From: SAR202 cluster bacterium
GTDB taxonomy: Bacteria > Chloroflexota > Dehalococcoidia > Lucifugimonadales > UBA2985
Assembly (NCBI GenBank): GCA_009391535.1
Contig: VFHP01000009.1
Location: 1 to 64,000, forward strand
DNA: 64,000 bases
Direction of reading: 5' to 3'
In this document: positions 43,783 through 55,700 of the stretch, one piece after another
Layout of the letters: the number at the start of each line of letters is the position of its first letter
How positions within the stretch are numbered: the first letter of the stretch is position 1
Program-made: the position numbers and the translations under genes
Notes under the pieces: generated by a model
Databases searched by the model: none
Told to the model about the DNA's origin: nothing
What the model saw: only the letters and a program-made list of their open reading frames with translations

Positions 43783-46700
43783 ATGTCGATAGAGTGTCTT
43801 TGCGTAAAGCGCGGTAAGGCTTCTATAAGCTCACACGGTGGGGTTATTAAGGCTAAGATATCCTGTGCCCCTGCATGTGTCACCGGCAAGATGAAAGGTT
43901 CCGCCTCTATCAAGGCTGGCAATCGCAGAGAAAGAAATGGCTCTGCTAAGATTACAGCCGAATCCACAATTACTGGTGGTCAGGGTGTAGAATCCTACAA
44001 GATACCAAGAACAGAGAAGCCTAGAATTGGACTACAGGCTTGGCTTGGTGGAAGGTGGACTCCTCCAGATATCAACTCAGACCAGTGGACACCTCCTCAG
44101 TTTAAGCAAACTTTCGACGGTGGAGATTTTGTACACCTAGGTAAAAAGCTTAACCATGTCGGAGAGGGAGTCTTAACTCCGGGCCTTAGCGTTATATATG
44201 GGCTTAGAAGAAATATTAGCGCTGGAACAACTCTACGTTCCCCCTACACAGATAAGTTTGCTGGAGACTTCAGCGACTTTGGCTGTGCCCATAAGCTGTA
44301 TCCCATAAAAGATATAGATAATAGCTGGACTGGTGGCTATATTGTTGATGAAACCAACGATAGTGGAAACCTCTATCAAAGCGTCAATGAAGGTTTATTT
44401 ACCGGTAGCTACCATACAAACTTCGGGCAAAGCTTAAGGCTATCAGATGACCGCAACACATTCATCCAACCTTCAGCGGTATACACTGATGGCACCTTTA
44501 GATATAAGTTTGAAGTTACCAACCCTTCACACACAGCCAAGGATAGCAGGCTGTACCTAAGAGCCTCAGCCCCAAGACACAACTACTCTTCAGATACTCC
44601 GCCTAAGTATAAGATACAGGACATCAAGTTTGAAGACCCGTCAGGAAACCTAATAATCAAATATGAGGATATCATTCTTAGGGGTGACTCGGACTATAGT
44701 AGCTATAAGTATGTGAACTTTGCTACATACGGATCAAAACCTCAGAAGAATAACCTCCTCCTCCACACTTGGCAGTCTGGCTATCCTTATATGGAAGAGG
44801 GTTCTGGTTATACCGTCAGTTTTGAGATAGATGTTGAGTGTCTGGACGATCCATTTGACCCCGGTTTTGGTATAGGTTTTCAGGAGAGCTGTGAACTTCT
44901 TGACGCTGAAGTTCCTCATTCCGATAATGATTATCTAGCCCTTGATGGTTCTCCTCTAGCAACCCAAACTCAGCGGCTATCGTATCTAAACCCCACGAAC
45001 ACTATAAGAATCTCAGCCATAGAAATCTGTAATAGTGGAGGGTTTGAGACTCTCAGGGAAAATTACCTACCAATACACTTTGGCGTTCAAGCTAGCGGAA
45101 GAAGAATTGAACAATGTATACTTCCAAAGCTAATGCCAACATATGGATACGGAGTAGATAGTATCTATCCAGCAGCCAGTAGCGTATGGAGAGATGCTAA
45201 CGGAACTCTAACAAATCAAAGCGGTGTAGGCGCGGGCTACCTCACATCTCTCGTAGCGAATGAAAGTAGAATTCACGCTATAACAATGGACTCTACTAGC
45301 CCAGTAGCAGATTCAGGGAAGTTGTTCCTTGAATTTAGATCTACGCCTCCCAAACAAACTACTGACTGGAGGGGTGGAGACTTTGATATAGGTTATCTAA
45401 CCAATGACTTTAATGTGGCAAGACAGACCACCTTTACGCCGGAAGACCACACGTTTGAGGTCGATGAAATACGACTAGACATCCTAGCTAAAAAGAAAGT
45501 TGGCAGTCGAGATTATGCTTTGGATGTTGTCGGATGGAGTGACGACAAGCTCTTAAACGTTACATCTAGCGCTGGAGGATTCTTGCAGAACAGGTCTGGT
45601 GGTAACAACTTTGATCCCACCTCTTCAGGCTTTAATGTCACGGATGAGTTAGCCCTTGGTGGCGAAGCCTTGTCCGACAAGCATCAATACTACAAGACTA
45701 GTGGAACCAACAATGACGGCGGAGACCACTACATCTTAACAAACACGCCTCTCGTGACAAGTACCGCCTTCCAATGGTACGAAATACCGTTAAAAATATA
45801 CGAAGACACGGTAGAGGTTGGAAAGTCCCCAGCCTACAACCAAAGCTCATTTTTTGAAAAATTGTTTCTAGACATATTTCCATTTCCTAGCGGTGCTACT
45901 ATTGCCGCCGCCAAGCTTTGCGTTAAGTATAAGCCTCAGAACAGTATCAATCTGCATACCCTCGGGTATGAGAAGATGCATAGAATAAATAATATAAGGG
46001 CCGAATCTAAAATACGCCCATCTGTCAGATCTTCTACGGATGATATATTAAACGCTGGCTCCGGCTTATCCAGCCTGTCAGCCATATCTAACATACCCCA
46101 TGCCTACAAAACTCCTGACGACATAAAGTCTAACTACTCTAGGAGATGGAGGGGTATTGAGGGAATAGTTCAGGGTCCGTTTGACCCAGATGAATTCAAC
46201 TTTGGATTTAATAACCCGCTTCTTGACTACCCGTTCTTATCGGGATTCTACAACTTCTCAAACAATAGCTATGATCTAGGCATAGCTATAAACTCTGTAC
46301 CGCTAGGTTCTGGTTTCGGCAACACCAGCGGTATTATGAATACAACCTATGACGAATATTTATTCCAAAATATAGGCTGGAGATTCAATGATAGCGGAAT
46401 ATTCTCTCAGCAGTTACCCGGACTTAGTAGCTCCTACAGAACCACAGACTGGACATCTCTAAGTAATGGTTCGTTTGACTTTACGGCAGATCCTCTTTAC
46501 GGGAATATTGCAGACGCCTTTGATAGAGCCATCAGAGTCTCAGGAAGCAACTCGTATGTAGACTTTGGTCACATAGATACAACTAGCGGTTTTTCAATAT
46601 ACACAAGATTCACACCAGACGCAAACGTTAGCGGAGTAGGGTACAACCTCTTTGAGTCTGGAGTTATATTCTCCAAGTGGGATGCGTCTAAAGACTTAGA

Positions 46701-49700
46701 CTTCGCTCTTGGTTATGAAGGCGGATATCTATGTGGATACGCTAAGGATATAGATGACAATATAATTAAGGTTAAGGATACTATAAAATATAGTGCTTAC
46801 CAGTACCCGCTGTCAGTCATTCTAACATACAATGACCACCAGTCAAGCGGTCTTAAATTATATACTGACAACGAAATACACTCAGGAGTATTTAATACCA
46901 AAAGAGCTGAATCTAGCGCATTCTATAAAAAATCAGGCGACAGCAAGCTGATTCTAGGTAACTCGTTTGGTTCCGGTGTCGGCATGAATATGTTTGTGAC
47001 AGAATTTGGAATCGGAACGTGGCATGATTCTGAAGCCGGTTCTGGTTGTCATATAGTCGAATCCTCCCCAGACCTCACTGTCAAAGAAGTCACAGCGGAT
47101 AATTTCCTCAGAGGCAACAGGGTTAAATTCTGGGCTTCAGGAGAACCAGCCTCCAATGATAGATACGGTCTGTGGGACTACGTAAATGAAGATACCCTAG
47201 ACTGGGATCTTGGAGCGTTTAAGGTCTGTGAGTTCAGTCCAGACTTTGACTTCTTTACTAAGAGGGTCGGAAGAGACCTTATCTCAACAAGGCTCATTCA
47301 CGACGGATCGGGGTATACACAGAGGGTTAACCTCACTGTTCCTGCTTCTGTCAATCATTCAGGTCTGGCATACCACACTCAGATAGAAAATGACTTCTTA
47401 AGATTTAATCTTTCAGACGCATCCGACAACTTCTATACCGCCAATCACCCAAGAATTACCAAAGACTTACCTCGTGGCTATAAGTTTGCGGACAGAGCAT
47501 TCGTTGTCGAGACAATTCTGGAACACGAGACTCAAGACTTAATTTCTTGGCCGGATGGTAACTTAGGTCCGAAGCTGATAGTTAGCCTGTACACAAAGAA
47601 CCAAGAGCCAGTTTCCTACCCGACAGAAAACTGGGGTCTTATCAATAGGGATATACATTATCTCAAACCTTCTGGTTGCTGGAGGAGGATTGATAGCACG
47701 TTTACTTACGATAACTTCTTTGATGAATCTGAGGCTTGGGCGCTATTCCCATATGAAAGAAGGTTAACAGAGTTCAATAAGAAGTACTACTCGCAAGATG
47801 TCAATGATATGTTCTTGCAGTACGACTTGGTGTATCCTTCAGGAAGCGCGTTTGATTCTAGGATTAACATCCACAGCGCTCACGTAAGACTGGAAGATGC
47901 TTTTGTTAGTCCGACTCAAATGTCAGGAGAGGTTCCGTTAACTGTAAGTGGAGAACTAAGGCCTAGAGAAGTTCTTCCGATGCACTCTATCTCCATATGC
48001 CAGATAAGCAACAGGGAGTCAGGAGTTAGCGTTTGTGAAGATATACTTAGAGGATCAATACCAAGCGGTTTGTGTCTGTACACAGAAGGGCCGTTTTATG
48101 TAGATAATCTAACCACATCTAGTGGTATGGTTATGTATACCTCTGGAAATATTTGGAGTAGCGGAAACTCATCCTTGGCTCTATTGGCTTCTGGAAAATC
48201 TTTAGGGTCAGTAGGCGGAGCCGGATCGGATGGCGGCATTGATGATGATTTTGTAGGCCTTAATCTTTACGTTAGCGGAATGTTAAAAACTAATGAGCAG
48301 CTACCGCTATCTCTCCTGAATGACCAGACAACAATAACTTACCCCTACCCAACCCTAAACCTAAACACACATGCGTCTCAAGAATCACGAAGAGGATCTT
48401 TTGGTTACGTTCCTCTATACCTCAAACAGCACGAAGACATCAAAGAGACTTCCAGCGGAACTAATCTTAACTTGTTCACCTCCGCTATTGGTATCACATC
48501 ACAAGGATTCTCTCAAGGTTTTATAGGCCTAATAACAGCAGCCCCCCAGACAGTATCTGGAACAGCGCTTAATCTAACCCTATACAACCAAGTCAATCTG
48601 ATTCCAAATGTAAGTAGTGGTAACTTTAACCTACATACCACAACTCATGGGGCTGGCAATACAGCCGAGCTAATGAGATGGAGTCAGTACAACTATGGTC
48701 ATGAAATAACCATAGATGACAATAGCTTTGCCACACTGGATGCTGATGATGAAATTAGAGGCGTTGACTTAATTTGTTCAGCAGCCTGTGACGCAAGCGG
48801 AACACCAAACAAGTGTAACGAGAAAGAGATCTTCACACACAACGTTGTCTGGAGGGATAGTAACTGTGTAGACGGAGGTATCTTTAGACCAAGAGCAACT
48901 TACACAAACCTGAGCACACAAGGGTTTAATACAGACGTTGGATATAGCGGCCACTTCTACGGAATCAGAAAATACACAAACCTAGCTCCAAACTCTCCAT
49001 ATTACCTTACCATGAAGGGTACTACGGGAAGCACAAAGACTATCCCTGTAGGAAGAGATTTTGAAGAGTGGGAATATGGATCGGTAGATGATGTTCAATT
49101 CTCAGGCAATAAGTTTATCGCAGACTACCCATACATGAGTGGGCAAAAATCCTTAACCGCCCCGTCAGGCAGAACTTCTGGCGATTGGTACGGCAAGTCA
49201 GTTGCACTAACATCAGACATAATGGTAGTTGGAGCACCGCTACACGAATTTGACGAGATGGGCGGAACCACCTACTTCGACTCTGGCAACAACAGGCTAG
49301 AATGGATAGGCGCAAGCGGTCTGTACGAAGCTGGAGCAATGTTCCTGTACAGAAGAGGTGAACAGCCACAATCTCCCAACATGCACCCAAGCGGACACAA
49401 AGCTCCATGGACACTGGAATCCAAGATCGTGCTTCCGTCAGCATACAGAGGCGATTGGTTCCATACACACCCGGATGTTTTCTCGGTTGGTGGGATGCCC
49501 GCTCTACCTGTAAGGCAGTGGCACATAGGGCAAGAAGGCAGAAGGTTGGGTCACTCTATTGGAGTTGGATCAACATCCAACAACCCATCCCTAGGGGAAG
49601 ATAAAAGGGAGATTGTTGTAGCAGGTGCTCCTAGAGGTCATTGGGACAGAAAGTTTGACAACGTTGTTACTACGCCAATTAAGATTGCGGTAATGGTTTT

Positions 49701-52700
49701 CTCAGACGAGTTTGTATACAACGAGAAGAAAGCCGCTACTATCCTAGCAAAGCAGAACAAGCTTAACGAAATCTTTAAGTACTACTCCGCCGATCCAAGA
49801 AGCCTAGAAATAAATGTTCTTATATACGAGCCGACAGGGGTTGCGTCTCCAAATTCAGATATAACCACCAAAACTGCACCTTGGATACACCACGACCAAA
49901 TTCCAAGAAACACGTATTCTCACGGGGTGGTGAACAACACACTTTCCGTACAAAGCGGAATTACAGAGCTGTTCCACAGAGCTTTCCCATATGATGCATC
50001 ACTACCACTTAATGGTCTGCCACCTATTGTTGGCTTCTATGTTGATGATAGCAGATCTTTAGGCCGGGAGGAAGTGGAACCCGCAATAGACAACTTCGTT
50101 AATTACTATAAATGGTATAGCCATGCTAGTGGTGTGCAAGATGTTTACGGAACGGTAGATTCTGGTCATATATACGAATATAAACCAAGCAGAGGAGCTG
50201 CTGAAGATTGGCTGTGGATGTCAAACACATTGGTGGACAACCTTCTTGATACCGGAAGACTGATCGAAGACAACGGGTTAAGGTTTATTACAAGTGGCGT
50301 AGGACCAGAGTTCCAAAATCCAAACCTCACAGAATTCAACAGACCTCCCGCCAGTGGTGGTAGAGCGTATATCTTTGAAAAAGAAAGCGGCGTATGGAAT
50401 CTTATCCAAGAGATATCTAGGAAGCAACTGGTTAAAGAGTTTGATATCGGCGGTGGTACCACTGGCGAAGGAGATCCTTTCTACGATGATGCAGCGCACT
50501 ACGAATATGATTCCTTTGGACATGCGGTTGCTATCAGTGAGAATACTGAAGTCATATCAATAGGTTCGCCATATAGCAATGAGGCTTGTGTTGTATTTGA
50601 ACACGACCCAAGTGAGAAAGATAGACTTTACAGGCACTTGCCTCTATGGTTGAGATTTAAAAAATCCACTGATACCCACTATGAGACCATATATAGTAGG
50701 TGGGAAGTATACCAAAGAAGCCTTGGTGATACAGAAGCATCAAAGAAAATCTATCTCGAATTAACACCAAGTGACAAATTCACACTTAGAAGCGACCCTC
50801 TGTACTGGGATAGTATCAAAAGTGACCCAATTAGAGAGTATAAAAAGGTATATCAGTATAATTACTCAAACATAGGGCACCGAGGTACTTGGCAGTTTAT
50901 TCCTAGTATCTACGCCCCAACATCAAGACTGGGTTGGAGTACCGCCGTAAGCGAAGATGGAGACACTGTAATATTTGGCGCTCCTACAGACAGCTTTAAT
51001 GAGTTTGACGACACAAACGTTTACTATAAACCAAACAACACTTGGGCTTCCTATGTGAACGCTGGAGCGGTGAGAGTGTTTGAGTCTAGAAAATACCATC
51101 CACACTCCGGTGTCGTAGAGTTTTACAAGTTTGGAAATCTTGATGAGAGCCGAAGAGCTATTGCAGATAGAGGTGAAGATTACAGCGACATCAAGCACAC
51201 CTTTGAGACCCAAGGTATTCCGTTCAGGAGAACCGGCTTCTCAGAAGTAGAGATACCAAAGAGTGCTGGGTTGGCATTTATTATAACGCCGGAGATAGAT
51301 GCTGCTAGCGATGAAGTCATAGAGAACATTAAAGATTGGCTCGCTCTGGGGGACAGGACGCTTGTTCTGGTAGGTAATGACCCGGAATGGGAAGGCAATG
51401 GGGCTTACAAACAGTCTAATGAAATAGTTAACAAAATCCTGTCCAAGCTATCTTCTAGAATGAGAATACATCCGGCAAGAAATGAATTCGAGTCGTTGCC
51501 CGGATGCGCTCCTTCAGGCAAGCCTAATATACTTCCTTCGTTCAGACCTACCGGAGGTAGACTGACAAGTGTTCAGACTCCTAAAATGTTTGGTAAGGGC
51601 GTGGGTGATATACGCATGCACATCCCAACATGGTCAAAATTAAATTCCCCCTGTGATGATCTCAATGACAAGTGCGAGCTTCCTCTTGACAGGTATGGAG
51701 ACCTCAGAGCTGAATGGCAAAGCGAATGCACAACCAACGGCCCAAAATGTAACAGGGGCGTCAAGTATAAAACAAACTGGCCTCTGCATTTTGGTACAGT
51801 TCCTTGGCCTTGCGATACTCGATGCACCCCTGACCCAAGAGCAATGATAGGTCCAAACGAAGAGCCTAAACCTCTCCTCGTTGCTGCGGAAGAGATTCCA
51901 GAGAAGGTTACTATATATCCAGCTTGGGAAGAATGCTGGACGGAAACCATATACTGTAGAAAGTGGGTTAACGACGCACCCCTAGTCACTTGGAAATTTG
52001 GAGACCCGGTAGGCGATATCCAATTTGCTTGGAGCGAGAAAGATACTAACTATACATCATCTGACAGAGCTAAGTACATAGATCCGCCTGAGTACGAAGA
52101 TAGAGACGGACTCATAATGGCAGAAGCCTCATCTAAAGACGACGATCCGCCTATTAGGTCGCAAGAAGATGTATATCCAGATTCAACTATAGTGGCAAAA
52201 GAAGACTGGGCTGGAAACAATACATCTAAAGTTGTAATGATTGCAGGAGTAACATCTGAGTCAGAAGGAAACTTAATACAGGGTTCCTACGACTACAACA
52301 TATCCTTCTATCTAAATTTGGTAGGGAAAGGCTGCAATTCAGTACATCTTAAAAAGGGAAGTATTGTTCAACTAGGAGGTTGGACTAAGAGGTCTAGCTT
52401 CAGGGACGCTTACAAGGCCTCCTGCTTGGGATCATACACAACCAGTGACGGGAAAGAAAGTAATGGTATATTCAGACAATACGGAAATGTGCTCATTGAA
52501 AACTTTGTGGTTGAGGAGACAGAAAGAGAAGGAAAGGGCATTGATGATGTTCACAATGTATGTTGGATAGCTAATGCAAAAGATATTCCAACCGCAGAAG
52601 ATATTAAAGATATCAAGGAGTGGATGGATAAAGGTAATAAAACACTGGTCATTACTTATGCAAATTCTATACCTTGTGGTGTGTCTGATGAAGCTTGCCC

Positions 52701-55700
52701 AGACCCAGAAACAGCCGTAGATTTGGATTATGTTCCGCCTAGCCAAAAATACGCTAGGGTAGCAGAAAGAATTTGTGATAAGCTTGGAATAGATATGAGG
52801 CCAGCTTATCTTCCGGGTGAAGGTAGATATGCGGTGTACCAGTTGGATGCCTCGTCTGGTGGTGGCAAGCAACATAGAGACAATAGCGACTCTTCCATAA
52901 AAGGCTGCAAAGACTCCCACTTGGTTGGAAGATTAAACTTCGGCGGTAATGACAAAGATGATGACATAGGCCCCAACTTTATTCCGATCAATAGAGCCTG
53001 CACTAAGAGCGGCGACACTTGGGTGGACTGCAAATCAGACAAGGTTGTTTGGTATGCTTCAAAAATTAGAGATTTGCGGTGGATACCAGCATCACCTTAC
53101 TGGCAGATCAAACCTAATTTAGCTACACTAGAAGTTCCGGTGATTAAAGACTCTGGCTATAGAATTTATTATAGTTGGGTTTCAGAGTTCCCAGATGAAG
53201 ATAAGGCTATCAGAGCTTGGGCATACGGAATTAAAACTTCTCCCAACCCAAAAGCCTCACCTCCTGAAGGTGTAGTTCTTTATAACTACGACAACGATGA
53301 TAAAAAGATTGTTGCTGGTACAGGTCAAAAGTCATACGATCTACTCCAGACAGGTCTTGGAGATTTGAGGACTGCGCATATAGACTTGAGGTCAGACGGT
53401 TCCGATTCTATCAAGTTCTATTTTGACGCCAGCAATCTAAGGGCAGGGAAAACAAGTAAAATCAAAACTAAACCAAAGACTGTAAGGCTCATTGGCGTGT
53501 CTGGGGTATTTATACCTATAGAGAAAAAGATCACTCCGAGAGGCAGATGGGTAGCGTATGAGTGTGGAGAGGTTAAGAAGTGTAAGATTCACCCAGAAAA
53601 ACGTGAGGTTATTCCTGCTTACATGAGACCTATCATGACAGACAATACCAAGTATTGTGTGCAGAAGGATACTGTTGAAGAGGAGAGACAAAGCACTGCC
53701 TACGAAAGGTTTATGGAAGCGATGTCAAGTAGTCCCTCAGAAGCAAAAGGTGGCAATACTGAAGGAAGCTGTGCTGACAAATCAGGAAAACTAATTGCTG
53801 ACGGCCCCGTTGTTGCGGCGGAAGAACCTGAACACTTCAGCGTATTCCCAGCCGGTCATAACAGATCAAACATTGTTCTAATTTCGGACAGCAGTCTGGT
53901 TCAGGGTGATTGTGGTTGGTACAGAGAAACTCCCAGTGATGCATTCAACCAACAACCCAACAGAAACTTCATATACAGTCTGTACCCAACAATATTTAAG
54001 CAGGGTGGCTCTAGCGCGGCCAAGGCTGTTAGAGTTGCCCCTACAGATAATAATAACGCACAGTCTGGTAGAGACTTTAGACACGTTAAAAAACTTACCG
54101 CTCCAGATAGAGGAAGCCCGCACAAATACTGGGCCGCTAGCGGATTGCAGGGAAGCATAGATAACTTCTTGGCTGATTCACCTCACGGAACCAGAGCCGC
54201 ACTGTCTGAGTTTACAGATGAGGAACATATAAACCCGAATGACGTATCGAGACCGCCTAACCCTAAGACCGGCGAGCAGATAAAGAAAGAAATCGAGAGA
54301 TTTAGAGACGATGTAATACCACCTAAAGGCGCTTGGCCTAAGTTTAGTGGCGTGGTTGAGGGCGTGCCATATCAAGATCCGGGGCCGGGTGGTGGAACTC
54401 CAAATATCGTTCAAGATCTTGGGTATGACTTCCTAGATTTCCACAGACTGCCTTCTGGATATCCCGGAGATCTATTTGGTTATTCTGTCAGCATATATAG
54501 CGGCAAGCTAGTCGTGGGAACTCCATTCAACGCATTTGTTAGTATTTCTGGAGATTTTGTACCTAGATGGTCGGAGATACAGGCTTCCAATCCAGAGTCT
54601 GGTCTCAAGCTTAGCCAAAACGGTGGGGCTGGAGCAGCATATTACTTTGAGAGAACTGGCAAGGGTAGCGGTGTTTACGGTGAATATGAACCTTGGGAGT
54701 TTATGCAGAAGATCAAACCTAGCAGTATAAATGTTGGCATGGATACCTCAGACATAACGATGGTTGATAACGCTTGGGCGTTAGGAAGCAACTCATACTC
54801 AGTAGACGATCTATCTCACAATACCAGAATGACAGACAGATTTGGCTATGACGTTAGCATTAAGTCTGACTTCATCGCTGTTGGAACGCCGGGACATGAC
54901 TTTGAAAATTACCATGAACACATCTATGATAGCGGGTCTTTCTTAAGAAAAGAATTCTGCTCCGACTTCGATATACCTCTGCATAATGTTTATAATCTCG
55001 GAGAGTCTGGCCTTAGAAATGACATGGACGGAAGCGGTACAGCCGTTCTTAACAATGGTGCTGTCTTCACGTTTAACCATGAAATTATAGACTGGCCCAA
55101 CAGAACTAAGAAGTGGGTACTTGCAGAAAAGGTTGTTGGTCAAGGATACAACTCAAGAAAGCAAAAGAGTTATATTGGAGCCGGTTTGACGCCTTCTTCT
55201 GGAGCTGAGAATGATCACTTCGGTGAATCAGTGGCTCTGTCTAGAGCATTCAGAACTGACAGTGATTACACTATGGCTGTTGGATCGCCTCATCACATGT
55301 TTGCAAGCAGCGGTAATCACACCACAGACCAACCATTGCCTGAAGCTGGGGCCGCTTACTCATACGATGCTATGGTTAGACCTCTCGACCCATCCACCGT
55401 TAGCTCAGGTAACTGGATCATGGCTGACCTGTTTGGGGAAACATCATATATTAGCAAAGAAAACAATAAAATACACTTAAATATTCAACAAAATCAGTCT
55501 GGAGATCCAGTATCGTACCTTGCTAGTGGAACGGTTTGGACTAATGAAGAAGGAGAACTATTCTTAGAAGCGTCAGGGCAAGACCCTAAAACTAGAAGCT
55601 TCATTGAACACAGGTGTTTCATAGAGCTTGTTGAGGGATATTACCTACATGGAACCCCTGTAAAAGCATCCTTAAACCTGCTCGCTTCAGGTCAAGGGCC

